A stretch of DNA of 50,019 nucleotides from Candidatus Gemmiger excrementigallinarum (GCA_019116445.1 DXBP01000045.1:1-50019); one strand, 5' to 3'. Numbered from the stretch's first letter, positions 30,016 through 46,080 are shown. The notes: a model not told the origin generated them from the sequence alone. Translations and numbers: made by a program.

Positions 30016-30050
30016 AAAAAATATGAATTTTCCGGCAAAAATAAAGTCAT

Positions 30051-30079
30051 TTGCCCGGTTTTGTCGTACTTATTTATAG
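30051..30079 (+). promoter_or_regulatory. Possible promoter of dgt-dnaG-rpoD
   Basis: TTGCCC (30051-30056), 17-base spacer, TTATAG (30074-30079). Both boxes are only moderate. No terminator is seen after the YigZ-family gene, so read-through is also possible. Confidence 0.4.
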
Positions 30080-30106
30080 AGAGATTAACGAAAGGGGGCG
30101 GATTCT

Positions 30107-31108
30107 GTGACGATCCGAGAAGAAACGCAAGCCATTGAACGCCAGACGCTCAGCCGGTATGCAACCTTGAGCGAGAACAGCCGGGGCCGCCGTGTCCCGG
30201 AGGAGGAAGATCCGATCCGCCCCTGCTTCCAGCGGGACCGGGACCGTATTCTGCATTGCAAGGCTTTCCGGCGCCTCAAACAGAAAACGCAGGTGTTTCT
30301 TTCTCCCGAAGGGGACCACTACCGCACCCGGCTGACCCATACGCTGGAAGTCAGCCAGATTGCCAGAACCATTGCCCGGGCGCTGCGGCTCAACGAAGAT
30401 CTGACCGAAGCCATTGCCCTGGGGCATGATCTGGGGCATACCCCGTTTGGACATGCGGGGGAGCGGGCACTCAACCGGCTGTGCCCGGGCGGATTCACCC
30501 ACTATCGCCAGAGCCTGCGGGTGGTGGATATGCTGGAAAAGGACGGCAAGGGTCTGAACCTGAGTTGGGAGGTGCGCAACGGCATCATCACCCACACCAC
30601 AGGTGCCTGGGCTCGCACACCGGAAGGCTGTGTTGTGCGTCGGGCCGACCACATTGCCTTCCTCAATCACGATATTGAAGATGCAGTGGCAGCAGGTGTG
30701 TTGGATCCGCGTCAGCTTCCGCCGGAAGCTACCGCGGTTCTGGGCAAAACCAAATCCCAGCGCATCACCACCATGATCTCGGATCTGGTGGAGCACAGCC
30801 AGAATGGCCGCATCAATTTCTCACCCGAAGTGGATGCCGCCTACGCGGTGCTCAAAGATTTCATGTATTCTACAGTGTATGTGGACCGGGATGCCAAACG
30901 GGAAGAAAAAAAGGTGGACAAGCTCATCGCGGAACTTTATGAACGCTTGTGCGAGGAGCCGGATCGGATGCCGAATTTCTATCTGCAGATTGCGTACAAT
31001 GAGGGCGTGGACCGTGCAGCCACCGATTACATCAGCGGTATGAGCGATGAATTTGCTACCCGCCTGTTTGTGGAGTGGTTTGTGCCGCAGAAGTGGCAGG
31101 TTCTGTGA
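30107..31108 (+). CDS. dgt: dGTP triphosphohydrolase-like HD-domain protein
   Basis: A 333-residue protein from GTG 30107, preceded by AAAGGGGGCGG. The HD metal site is clear: LTHTLEVSQIA (H78), ALGHDLGHTPFGHAGE (H107, D108, H111) and the later NHDIED aspartate. The opening RPCFQRDRDRILHCKAFRRL is typical of the short bacterial dGTPase-like group. The enzymes split dNTPs into nucleoside and triphosphate and so trim nucleotide pools. Placement upstream of dnaG is common in Clostridia. Confidence 0.92.
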   Translation: MTIREETQAIERQTLSRYATLSENSRGRRVPEEEDPIRPCFQRDRDRILHCKAFRRLKQKTQVFLSPEGDHYRTRLTHTLEVSQIARTIARALRLNEDLTEAIALGHDLGHTPFGHAGERALNRLCPGGFTHYRQSLRVVDMLEKDGKGLNLSWEVRNGIITHTTGAWARTPEGCVVRRADHIAFLNHDIEDAVAAGVLDPRQLPPEATAVLGKTKSQRITTMISDLVEHSQNGRINFSPEVDAAYAVLKDFMYSTVYVDRDAKREEKKVDKLIAELYERLCEEPDRMPNFYLQIAYNEGVDRAATDYISGMSDEFATRLFVEWFVPQKWQVL

Positions 31109-31141
31109 CCGTTTTTCTCGCGTAAGGGAGGTGGAACGGAT

Positions 31142-32929
31142 TTGATTCCGCAGGAATACATACAGGAAGTGGTACGCCGCAACGATATTGAAGAGGTCGT
31201 CGGCCAGTATGTGCAGCTGCGCCGCCGTGGCCGGACGCTGAGCGGGCTGTGCCCGTTCCACAACGAAAAAACGCCATCCTTCGTGGTATATCCCGATACC
31301 CAGAGCTTTTACTGCTTTGGCTGCGGTGCGGCGGGCGATGTTATAAACTTCGTGCGCAAGTACAATAATCTCGGGTACGTGGAAAGCGTCAAACAGCTGG
31401 CTTCCCGTGTGGGAATGCCGCTGCCCGAGGAGGAGGACAAAGAGGCCCGGGCCCGGCAGCGGCTGCTGGAGATCAATCGTTGTGCGGCGCGCTATTTTTA
31501 CGAGCAGCTCAACGCCAGAACACCTGAGGCGGCTCAGGCGCGGCGGTATTGGAAAGAGAAGCGCGGTCTGTCTGACGCCGCAATACGGCGGTTTGGTCTG
31601 GGCTACGCACCGGAGGATTTCGGCGGATTGCTGCATTACCTGAAGCGGCGCGGTTTTGCCGAGGATGAACTGGAACATTCAGGGCTTATCAAGCGCAGCG
31701 CCAAAGGCAATCTGTACGATATTTTCCGCCACCGTGTGATGGTGCCCATCATTGATGTGCGTGGCTCCATCATTGCTTTCGGCGGACGCGTGCTGGACGA
31801 TTCCAAGCCCAAGTATATCAACAGTCCCGAAACAATGGTCTACCACAAATCCCGGACCTTGTTTGCGCTGAATATTGCCAAAAAGTCCACCAGTAAACGG
31901 TACATCCTGTGCGAAGGGTATATGGATGTGATTTCGATGCACGAGGCGGGCTTTGATACAGCCGTTTGCGCCTGCGGTACGGCTTTGACGCCGGAGCAGG
32001 TCAAACTCCTCAGCGAATATGCGGATGAAGTTATTCTGAGTTATGACTCCGATGAGGCGGGCCAGAAGGCGACTGAACGCAGTTTGGGATTGTTTGCCAA
32101 CAGCCAGGTCAAGGTCAGCGTGCTCAGCTATCAGGGGGCCAAAGACCCGGATGAATTCATCAAGAAATACGGGCGGGAACGGTTCGATATGCTGCTCAAC
32201 GGTACCGCCAATCCCACAGAATTCCAGCTGAAAAAAGCAAAAGCCAAATATGATCTGCGCAGTGATGACGGGCGGTTGAATTACATCCGCGAAGCCATCG
32301 AAATTCTGACGGGCTATAGTGTCACTCCCACAGCCCGGGATGTGTATGCCGGGCGTCTGGCAGAGGAAACCGGCGTTTCCAAACAGGCCATTACTTCCCA
32401 GATGCAGGGAGCCTTGCGGGCGGCGGAACGACGCAGTCACCGTAAAGAGCAAAAAGAAATGGTGCAAAAAGGGCTGGCGGCCGATATCCGGGTGCCCTAT
32501 ACCCAGGGTGGTGACGCTGTGCTGGGAGCGGCCAGCGCCAGCCGCCAACTTGTGGCCGCCCTTTTGCAGGACCCTGATGAGATCGCTTATGTGCGGGGGC
32601 GGGTGGATATGGAATCCATCCTGTTGCCGGAGATGCAGCAGGCACTGCGGGCGATCTGGCGGTGTGTGGATGAAAAGCAGCCTGTGAACCTCACGTCGCT
32701 GCAGCAGATGCTTGATGATAAGGCGTTCCAGCAGGTGGCGTACGCACAGGCGCAAAACCACGACCAGAAACTGACCCGTCGTGACATTGATATGTACCTG
32801 GAGCGATTGCAGAATGCAAAGCCCATCAGCGAGCGGGTGGCCGGCACCAGTGACGACCAGTTCCTGAACTTTTTTGCCAATGTAAAAAAGGAAAAAGGCG
32901 TGCGGGACGCACCGGAAGCCGACGAGTAA
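31142..32929 (+). CDS. dnaG: DNA primase
   Basis: A 595-residue protein. The start is TTG 31142, giving MIPQEYIQEVVRRNDIEEVV, with GGAGG ten bases upstream. The CHC2 zinc finger has C37, H40, C58 and C61 (LCPFHNEKTPSF; YCFGC). The TOPRIM catalytic part includes ILCEGYMDVISMHEAGF and EVILSYDSDEAGQKA. The C-terminal helicase-binding region is present but divergent, as usual. DnaG makes RNA primers at the replication fork. The gene ends 79 bases before rpoD, the conserved dnaG-rpoD arrangement. Confidence 0.95.
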   Translation: MIPQEYIQEVVRRNDIEEVVGQYVQLRRRGRTLSGLCPFHNEKTPSFVVYPDTQSFYCFGCGAAGDVINFVRKYNNLGYVESVKQLASRVGMPLPEEEDKEARARQRLLEINRCAARYFYEQLNARTPEAAQARRYWKEKRGLSDAAIRRFGLGYAPEDFGGLLHYLKRRGFAEDELEHSGLIKRSAKGNLYDIFRHRVMVPIIDVRGSIIAFGGRVLDDSKPKYINSPETMVYHKSRTLFALNIAKKSTSKRYILCEGYMDVISMHEAGFDTAVCACGTALTPEQVKLLSEYADEVILSYDSDEAGQKATERSLGLFANSQVKVSVLSYQGAKDPDEFIKKYGRERFDMLLNGTANPTEFQLKKAKAKYDLRSDDGRLNYIREAIEILTGYSVTPTARDVYAGRLAEETGVSKQAITSQMQGALRAAERRSHRKEQKEMVQKGLAADIRVPYTQGGDAVLGAASASRQLVAALLQDPDEIAYVRGRVDMESILLPEMQQALRAIWRCVDEKQPVNLTSLQQMLDDKAFQQVAYAQAQNHDQKLTRRDIDMYLERLQNAKPISERVAGTSDDQFLNFFANVKKEKGVRDAPEADE

Positions 32930-33008
32930 CGGCCCGGAAACAGAAGCAATCCTCTCCGCGTAAAGACGCGCAGTGTACCAATAGAAAACCAAAAGGAGAA
33001 ACGTACTT

Positions 33009-34103
33009 ATGGCAGAGAAAAAAGATCCTATTCGCAGCTTGATCGAAAACGGACGCCGTAACGGTAAGCTGACCAACACCGAGATCGGGGATGCGATGGA
33101 GGATAGCGGCCATGTTCTGGATGTAGAGCAGATGGAAAAGCTCTACGAGGAACTGGAAAGCAACGGTATTGAAGTGGTGGATGACGACGCGGTGGATTCG
33201 TCCGATGTGGCCCTGACGGAAGATAACGTGGATGATTTTGAGGAAAGCCTCAACACCGACGGCATTACCATTGATGACCCTGTCAAAGTGTATCTGAAAG
33301 AGATCGGACGTGTGCCGCTGCTGACCCCTGAGGAGGAAATTGACCTGGCTCTGAAGATTCAGGCCGGCGGTCCGGATGGAGAAAAGGCGAAACAGCGTCT
33401 GAGCGAAGCCAACCTGCGTCTGGTGGTTTCCATCGCCAAACGGTATGTGGGCCGCGGTATGCAGTTCCTGGACCTGATTCAGGAGGGGAACCTGGGCCTG
33501 ATCAAAGCGGTAGAAAAATTCGACCACACCAAGGGCTTCAAGTTCTCCACCTACGCAACCTGGTGGATTCGCCAGGCCATCACCCGTGCCATTGCCGACC
33601 AGGCCCGCACCATTCGTATTCCTGTGCACATGGTGGAAACCATCAACAAGGTCAAGAAGGTTTCCAGCCAGCTTCTGCATGAGTACGGCCATGATCCCAG
33701 CGCCGAAGAAATCGCGGAGCGCCTGGATATGTCGGTGGACAAGGTCCGCGAAATCATGCGGGTGGCCCAGGAACCCGTCAGCCTGGAAACGCCCATCGGT
33801 GAGGAGGAGGACAGCCATCTGGGTGACTTCATCCCCGATGATGATGCTCCGGTCCCGGCTGAAGCCGCCAGCCAGACCCTGCTGAAAGAGCAGCTGGCCG
33901 ATGTGCTCAAGACCTTGACGCCTAGGGAAGAAAAGGTCCTGCGCCTGCGCTTCGGCCTGGAGGATGGCCGTCCCCGCACGCTGGAAGAGGTTGGCAAAGA
34001 GTTCAACGTTACCCGTGAACGCATCCGTCAGATCGAAGCCAAGGCACTGCGCAAGCTGCGTCATCCCAGCCGCAGCAAAAAACTGCGCGATTTCCTGGAT
34101 TGA
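33009..34103 (+). CDS. rpoD: Primary sigma factor (RpoD/SigA)
   Basis: A 364-residue protein starting [20 protein letters not shown], with AAAGGAG upstream. Region 1.1 is short and acidic. Region 1.2 has [19 protein letters not shown], region 2 has [19 protein letters not shown] and the -10 binding [14 protein letters not shown]. Region 3 follows, and region 4 ends with [20 protein letters not shown] for -35 contact. This is the housekeeping sigma factor. Consistent with it, the host promoters seen in this window all show TTGACA/TATAAT-like boxes. It lies downstream of dnaG, as in most Firmicutes. Confidence 0.97.
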   Translation: MAEKKDPIRSLIENGRRNGKLTNTEIGDAMEDSGHVLDVEQMEKLYEELESNGIEVVDDDAVDSSDVALTEDNVDDFEESLNTDGITIDDPVKVYLKEIGRVPLLTPEEEIDLALKIQAGGPDGEKAKQRLSEANLRLVVSIAKRYVGRGMQFLDLIQEGNLGLIKAVEKFDHTKGFKFSTYATWWIRQAITRAIADQARTIRIPVHMVETINKVKKVSSQLLHEYGHDPSAEEIAERLDMSVDKVREIMRVAQEPVSLETPIGEEEDSHLGDFIPDDDAPVPAEAASQTLLKEQLADVLKTLTPREEKVLRLRFGLEDGRPRTLEEVGKEFNVTRERIRQIEAKALRKLRHPSRSKKLRDFLD

Positions 34104-34119
34104 TCCAATCGAAAATTAG

Positions 34120-34158
34120 AAAATCCCCATCCGAATTCCCGGATGGGGATTTTCTGTG
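34120..34158 (+). terminator. Terminator of the dnaG-rpoD operon
   Basis: AAAATCCCCATCCG (34120-34133) and CGGATGGGGATTTT (34140-34153), a perfect 14-bp stem with a 6-base loop, followed by CTGTG. The trailing T-run is part of the stem. In the gap that follows (34159-34561), nothing recognisable is seen before the rpoB promoter at 34368. Confidence 0.88.
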
Positions 34159-34367
34159 CACGGAATTTGCAAAATGTCAAGAGCAAGCCCCACAAAAAGA
34201 CAGGGAAAGGGTTGTGAAATATGACCAAAAGCGGCCTTTGGAACATCTCGGACGGATTTGTCAAGGCGGCCAGAATGGGGTAAAACCGTCAAAATGCCGA
34301 AAATAATCTACACGAACCCGGGCGTATCATGCTGACGACAAAAGTTGTAAAAAAGCCCCGAAAAGCC

Positions 34368-34396
34368 TTGACAATAAGGGTTTTAGCCTGTATACT
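34368..34396 (+). promoter_or_regulatory. Promoter of rpoB-rpoC
   Basis: TTGACA (34368-34373), 17-base spacer, TATACT (34391-34396), very close to consensus. It gives a leader of about 160 bases, with no rplJ-rplL genes upstream. Confidence 0.85.
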
Positions 34397-34464
34397 AAAT
34401 CAGTATCACAAAAATGGAATAGAGCGCCCTAAGGGGATTTTGCAAAAATGCGAAAACCTCAAAA

Positions 34465-34500
34465 TTTGTGAAAAACGCCGAATATCGTTCCTTTCACAAA
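34465..34500 (+). promoter_or_regulatory. Stem-loop in the rpoB leader
   Basis: TTTGTGAAA (34465-34473) and TTTCACAAA (34492-34500) form a perfect 9-bp stem with an 18-base loop. It lies midway between promoter and start codon and lacks a T-run, so it is not a terminator. It might have a role in rpoBC control. Confidence 0.4.
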
Positions 34501-34561
34501 GGCTTCTTTGGGATGCTTTTGCCAACTTTGTCAATCTATGGAATAGGAGTGGTCGCGTTTT

Positions 34562-38389
<3,828 letters not shown>

Positions 38390-38436
38390 CGTGTTGCTGT
38401 ATCGTATGTCATACTTGAATTGAGAGGGTTCGCTGA

Positions 38437-42039
<3,603 letters not shown>

Positions 42040-42050
42040 TCCATAAAAGC

Positions 42051-42082
42051 AATCCCCGCCACAGCCGTGGCGGGGATTTTTA
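42051..42082 (+). terminator. Terminator of rpoB-rpoC
   Basis: AATCCCCGCCAC (42051-42062) pairs with GTGGCGGGGATT (42067-42078), loop AGCC, then TTTAT. A 12-bp GC-rich stem twelve bases after the rpoC stop. Confidence 0.92.
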
Positions 42083-42157
42083 TGTTGGTTGACGCTGTAC
42101 AGGGAATTGGGTATAATTGAATGTACTGGATAAAAGAACCAGAAGGGAAGTGATTCG

Positions 42158-42511
42158 GTGGTATTTTTGCAGTACCCGCCGTGTTCCACCTGCCAGAAAG
42201 CGAAAAAATGGCTGGATGAGCATGGCGTTTCCTATGATGCGCGTCATATTAAAGAAGAAAATCCTACAGTGGAAGAACTGCGTGCCTGGTATTCGCGCAG
42301 CGGACTGCCGCTCAAACGCTTTTTTAATACCAGTGGGCTTGCGTACAAATCCCTTGCCCTGAAAGATAAACTGCCCTCTATGTCGGAGGAAGAGCAATTG
42401 GCTTTGCTGGCAACAGATGGTATGCTGGTCAAGCGGCCGCTGTTGGTTGACGAGAATTTTGTCCTGGTGGGCTTCAAGCCCGCCGAATGGCAAGAAATTT
42501 TGTGTAAATAA
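42158..42511 (+). CDS. ArsC/Spx-family thioredoxin-fold protein
   Basis: A 117-residue protein from GTG 42158. The sequence MVFLQYPPCSTCQKAKKWLD gives an active-site CxxC (C9, C12) in an ArsC fold. The middle block LPLKRFFNTSGLAYKSLALK and the end LLVDENFVLVGFKPAEWQEI match the YffB/Spx-like ArsC group, which are redox-active proteins or regulators rather than true arsenate reductases. No ars genes are nearby. The gene precedes pepF by 12 bases and probably shares its transcript. Whether it binds RNA polymerase, as Spx does, is unknown, although it lies just downstream of rpoC. Confidence 0.85.
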   Translation: MVFLQYPPCSTCQKAKKWLDEHGVSYDARHIKEENPTVEELRAWYSRSGLPLKRFFNTSGLAYKSLALKDKLPSMSEEEQLALLATDGMLVKRPLLVDENFVLVGFKPAEWQEILCK

Positions 42512-42523
42512 AAGGAGGACTTT

Positions 42524-44329
42524 ATGTCTGAAATGGAAGTGCTGAAAGAACGCAGCCAGATGGACCCCCAATACCAGTGGGACCTGACGCCGATGTATCA
42601 GGATGATGCAGCCTGGGAGGCAGAGTTTGCCACGCTGGAAGAAGAAATTCAGGCGCTTAGCGCTTTTGCCGGTACGCTGAAGGACGCGGTTTCCATTGGT
42701 GCCTATCTGGATACAAGCACGGAATTTGTCCGCAAGCTGTCCAATTTGTACTGCTATGCTTCTCTGCGCCGCAGCGAGGATACCCGTGCGGAAGCAGGGC
42801 AGAGTATGTATGCCCGTGTAACCGCTAAGTATGCCCAGGCACTGGCCGCCATGTCTTTCGCAGAGCCGGAGATTCTTTCCCTGCCGGAAGAAACGCTGCA
42901 GGCTATTGTGAACGATGCACAGTTGGCCGACCACAAATTCACCCTGGAAAATCTGCTGCGCCAGAAGCCTCATACGCTGAGCGCTGCAGAAGAAAAACTG
43001 CTGGCTACTTTGGGCGAAGCGCTGGGCGCGCCGGCTGAGATTGCAGACAACCTGCAGGATGCCGATATGGTGTTTGATGCGGTGCAGGATGGCAGTGGCA
43101 ATACGGTGGAACTTACCGGTTCCAACTATATTATGCTGCAGATGTCCTCGGACCGTACGCTGCGTAAAAATGCCTTTGAAAGCTACTATAAAGGGTATCG
43201 CCAGCACATCAATACCTTTGCCGCGGCCTATGCCGGCGCAGTAAAAGGTGCTACTGCGGAGGCGTCCCTTCGGCATTATGAATCTTCCCGGGCCATGTCC
43301 ATGGCAGGGGAGAATATTCCGGTGGAAGTTTATGACAACCTGATTGCTACTGTCCGCAAACATATGCCGGCCATGTACCGCTATGTGGCGCTGCGCAAAA
43401 AGATTCTGGGCGTTGATGAGCTGCACTATTATGATGTGTATGCACCGTTGGTAGGGAAAATCAAAACCCGCTATACCTATGAGCAGGCGCAGCAGATGGT
43501 GCTGGATGCGGTGGCGCCGCTGGGAGAAGATTACGGCCGTCTGGTACGCCAGGCCTTTGCGGATCGTTGGGTTGATGTGTACCCCAACAAGGGAAAGAGC
43601 GGCGGAGCCTATTCTTCTGGCACGTATGACTCCAACCCCTATATCCTGACCAACTTTACCGGTACCCTGGACAGTGTTTCCACCATTGCCCATGAGATGG
43701 GGCACAGTATGCATACCTGGCACTCTAACCACCATCAGCCGCCGCAGTATGCGGATTATACGCTGTTTGTGGCGGAAGTGGCTTCCACTGTCAACGAGAA
43801 TTTGTTGATCGAGCAGCTGCTGCAGAAAGAGCAAAATCTGCAGATGCGGTTGTACCTGCTGAACCAGTACCTGGAAAACTTCAAGGGTACGGTTTACCGG
43901 CAGGCAATGTTTGCGGAATTTGAACGGGATGCCCATGCCATGGCAGAACGGGGAGAAGCTCTCAGCCCGGCAGCTCTCAATGCGCTGTACAAGCGCCTTG
44001 TAGAGGACTACTTCGGACCGGATTTGGTCATGGATGATGAGGTTCAGTATGAGTGGGCCCGGATTCCTCATTTCTACCGTCCGTTCTATGTGTATAAATA
44101 CGCGACCGGCTATTCCACGGCGGTGGCTCTGTCGGAAGGCATCCTGAAGGAAGGTGCTCCGGCGGTGCAGCGTTACAAAGAGTTCCTGTCCATGGGCGGC
44201 AGTGCTTATCCGTTGGATGAACTGCGCCATGCGGGGGTAGACCTGGCTACTCCTGCGCCCATTGATGCAGCGCTTACAAAGTTTGAGCGCATTCTGGATG
44301 ATGCAGAAGCGACGCTGGCAAAGCTGTAA
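42524..44329 (+). CDS. pepF: Oligoendopeptidase F (M3 family)
   Basis: A 601-residue protein starting MSEMEVLKERSQMDPQYQWD, with AAAGGAGG upstream. The zinc site HEMGH is at residues 390-394 (STIAHEMGHSMHTWHSNHHQ), with the downstream glutamate in LFVAEVASTVNE. The preceding GGAYSSGTYDSNPYILTNF and the terminal FYVYKYATGYSTAVALSEGI are conserved family blocks. PepF enzymes are cytoplasmic and degrade short peptides. A strong terminator follows. Confidence 0.96.
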   Translation: MSEMEVLKERSQMDPQYQWDLTPMYQDDAAWEAEFATLEEEIQALSAFAGTLKDAVSIGAYLDTSTEFVRKLSNLYCYASLRRSEDTRAEAGQSMYARVTAKYAQALAAMSFAEPEILSLPEETLQAIVNDAQLADHKFTLENLLRQKPHTLSAAEEKLLATLGEALGAPAEIADNLQDADMVFDAVQDGSGNTVELTGSNYIMLQMSSDRTLRKNAFESYYKGYRQHINTFAAAYAGAVKGATAEASLRHYESSRAMSMAGENIPVEVYDNLIATVRKHMPAMYRYVALRKKILGVDELHYYDVYAPLVGKIKTRYTYEQAQQMVLDAVAPLGEDYGRLVRQAFADRWVDVYPNKGKSGGAYSSGTYDSNPYILTNFTGTLDSVSTIAHEMGHSMHTWHSNHHQPPQYADYTLFVAEVASTVNENLLIEQLLQKEQNLQMRLYLLNQYLENFKGTVYRQAMFAEFERDAHAMAERGEALSPAALNALYKRLVEDYFGPDLVMDDEVQYEWARIPHFYRPFYVYKYATGYSTAVALSEGILKEGAPAVQRYKEFLSMGGSAYPLDELRHAGVDLATPAPIDAALTKFERILDDAEATLAKL

Positions 44330-44343
44330 TTACAGCGCATAAT

Positions 44344-44381
44344 AAAAAACTCCCGCAGGAGAAACCTGCGGGAGTTTTTTT
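44344..44381 (+). terminator. Bidirectional terminator between pepF and the alanine-rich gene
   Basis: AAAAAACTCCCGCAGG (44344-44359) and CCTGCGGGAGTTTTTTT (44365-44381), a 16-bp stem with loop AGAAA. A-run and T-run flank both sides, so it can end pepF rightward and the minus-strand gene at 44421 leftward. Confidence 0.93.
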
Positions 44382-44420
44382 GATTCTGTCTGAATTCGCT
44401 CAGGGATGCGGATTCAAGAA

Positions 44421-45041
44421 TTACTGGCCGAGAACAGCGGCAATGTACGCAGCCTCTTTGGCGGCGATCTGTGCCTGATAGTTCTTCACGGCAGCGGCGT
44501 AAGCGGCTTCGCGCTGATCGGCAGCGGCTTGGGCAGCCTTACCGGCGGCGGCAACAGCAGCAACATCAGCGTCGGCTTTCGCCTGAGCAGCCTTCGCGGC
44601 GGCCATCACGGCAGCAACGTCGGCGTCAGCTTTTGCCTGGGCTTCCTTCGCGGCAGCCATCACAGCGGCGGTGTAAGCGGCTTCCTTCGCGGCGATCTGC
44701 TGCTGATATGCCTTTACAGCACCGGCATAAGCGGCTTCACGCTGATCGGCAGCAGCCTGAGTGGCTTTGCCAGCGGCAATCACGGCGGCAACATCCGCAT
44801 CGGCTTTCGCCTGAGCGGCTTTACCGGCAGCGATTACGGCGAGGCACTCGGCGTCCGCCTTGGCCTGCGCCTGCTGCGCAGCAGCCTGAACAGCAGCGGT
44901 ATAAGCGGCTTCTTTGGCAGCTACCTGTGCCTGATAGGCTTTTACGGCTGCAATGTAATCGCTGTTGGCATCAGCAAATGCCGGTACAGCAAAAGCAGAA
45001 ACCATGCATACGGAGAGCAGGAACGCGAGCAGTTTTTTCAT
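44421..45041 (-). CDS. Secreted alanine-rich protein with 76-residue repeats
   Basis: A 206-residue protein with GGAGG upstream. A Sec signal peptide (MKKLLAFLLSVCMVSAFAVP) ends at AFA (residue 23). The mature chain is mostly Ala, Lys, Gln, Asp and Glu and predicted helical. A block beginning AVK-[AN]-YQ-x-Q-[VI]-AAKEAAY recurs at residues 32, 108 and 184, an exact 76-residue period, with two full units and one partial. Smaller AQAKADADVAAV-type units repeat within each block. There is no membrane anchor, sortase signal or known enzyme motif. It likely forms a long helical rod or coiled coil outside the cell. The gene sits alone between pepF and rpsL, reading against both. Confidence 0.8.
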   Translation of the reverse strand: MKKLLAFLLSVCMVSAFAVPAFADANSDYIAAVKAYQAQVAAKEAAYTAAVQAAAQQAQAKADAECLAVIAAGKAAQAKADADVAAVIAAGKATQAAADQREAAYAGAVKAYQQQIAAKEAAYTAAVMAAAKEAQAKADADVAAVMAAAKAAQAKADADVAAVAAAGKAAQAAADQREAAYAAAVKNYQAQIAAKEAAYIAAVLGQ

Positions 45042-45091
45042 AATCGATACCTCCTTAATTCTGGTGCTCCGTTGGGAGCTTCCATGCTTTG

Positions 45092-45120
45092 ATTATAACA
45101 AGCAAAATAGAATTGTGCAA
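45092..45120 (-). promoter_or_regulatory. Promoter of the alanine-rich protein gene
   Basis: Read on the minus strand: TTGCAC (45120-45115), 17-base spacer, TATAAT (45097-45092). The leader of about 45 bases holds a short GCTCC/GGAGC hairpin and the AAGGAGG ribosome site. Confidence 0.75.
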
Positions 45121-45161
45121 TAGAAATGTGAAAACTAATCGAAAAAGAATTGCTCCAAAAA

Positions 45162-45178
45162 TTGTGCAATTAGCACAA
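45162..45178. promoter_or_regulatory. Palindromic operator-like site upstream of the alanine-rich gene
   Basis: TTGTGC, AATTA, GCACAA: a perfect dyad 42 bases upstream of the minus-strand -35. A half-site (AATTGTGCAA, 45111-45120) overlaps the -35 box itself. Together they suggest binding by a dimeric regulator. Confidence 0.5.
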
Positions 45179-45304
45179 AATTCAACGGAGTTTATGAAAT
45201 TATGAAGTGCAAAGCGTAATAGAAGTGTGAAAGCAATGTGTCAAAAGTGTGATAGAGCTGCCGCTAAAGATTCAATGCAGGATTGCTTCTTATCTAAAAA
45301 AGGT

Positions 45305-45327
45305 ATACCGCGTTTCAAAACGGGTAT
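45305..45327. promoter_or_regulatory. Inverted repeat upstream of the first rpsL promoter
   Basis: ATACC-(G)-CGTTT and AAACG-GGTAT are ten paired bases with one bulge around CA, ending six bases before the -35 at 45334. It may be an operator or a hairpin of unknown role. Confidence 0.4.
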
Positions 45328-45333
45328 GCTATC

Positions 45334-45362
45334 TTGCCAGCGCATTATATCTATTATATTAT
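45334..45362 (+). promoter_or_regulatory. Upstream promoter P1 before rpsL
   Basis: TTGCCA (45334-45339), 17-base spacer, TATTAT (45357-45362). It would add about 170 bases to the transcript before P2. No gene is seen between 45180 and 45534; short frames there lack ribosome sites. Confidence 0.5.
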
Positions 45363-45534
45363 GCCTGGAAATCCGAAAAAGGAAATGCCTTTGTTGTCCT
45401 GGCGTATTTGCGCAAGATATACAGGAAAAGTTGCTGGAATCTGTGCAAGGGGACGGGGAATCGTTCCGGAGCCGCTGCAAACAGAAAAAATCTCCGTTTT
45501 GCACGATTTTTCTCGGATTTTTTTGGCAATACTC

Positions 45535-45563
45535 TTGACAAGGTGGGTTCTATCCTATAAAAT
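45535..45563 (+). promoter_or_regulatory. Main promoter P2 of rpsL-rpsG-fusA
   Basis: TTGACA (45535-45540), 17-base spacer, TAAAAT (45558-45563). The leader to rpsL is about 85 bases. Confidence 0.82.
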
Positions 45564-45654
45564 AACTAATGCGTGAGTTTGCGGGGTGAAGTGCGGTCAA
45601 AATGCTGCACACACTTCAAAACAAGCGTGAATACGTGAAGAAAGGAGAAAAGAA

Positions 45655-46080
45655 ATGCCTACTTTTAACCAGCTCGTGCGCAAAGGCCGTGAGGTCCTGG
45701 TTCACAAGAGCACCGCGCCTGCCCTTCAGAAGAGCTACAACTCCCAGAAGAAGCAGTACACCAACCTGAACAGCCCCCAGAAGCGTGGTGTCTGCACTGC
45801 TGTGCGTACCATGACCCCCAAGAAGCCGAACTCTGCTCTGCGTAAAGTTGCCCGTGTCCGCCTCACGAATGGTATCGAGGTCACCTCTTACATTCCTGGT
45901 ATCGGCCATAACCTGCAAGAGCATAGCGTCGTTCTGATCCGCGGCGGTCGTGTTAGGGACCTGCCCGGTGTCCGTTACCACATCATCCGTGGTACCCTGG
46001 ACACCCAGGGTGTTGCGAACCGTAACCAGGCCCGCAGCAAGTACGGTGCTAAGCGCCCCAAGGCCGGTGCCAAGAAGTAA
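45655..46080 (+). CDS. rpsL: 30S ribosomal protein S12, with arginine at the K87 streptomycin site
   Basis: A 141-residue protein starting [20 protein letters not shown], with AAAGGAG upstream. It carries the insertion ([15 protein letters not shown]) seen in relatives. The decoding loop TPKKPNS is wild type. The second loop reads GGRVRDLPG, whereas E. coli and most bacteria have GGRVKDLPG: R101 corresponds to K87 (E. coli mature numbering; K88 in M. tuberculosis), where Lys to Arg causes streptomycin resistance. The codon is AGG (45955-45957); all 14 other arginines use CGT or CGC, and AGG is one base from the lysine codon AAG. S12 monitors codon-anticodon pairing in the decoding centre. Confidence 0.97.
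   Translation: MPTFNQLVRKGREVLVHKSTAPALQKSYNSQKKQYTNLNSPQKRGVCTAVRTMTPKKPNSALRKVARVRLTNGIEVTSYIPGIGHNLQEHSVVLIRGGRVRDLPGVRYHIIRGTLDTQGVANRNQARSKYGAKRPKAGAKK

Noticed and set aside
42158-42511. Arsenate resistance gene
   Set aside because: No arsB, arsR or other ars genes lie nearby, and the sequence fits the Spx/YffB side of the family better.
45227-45576. Overlapping short plus-strand frames between the alanine-rich gene and rpsL
   Set aside because: Several frames are open at once, none has a ribosome site, and they run across the rpsL promoter.
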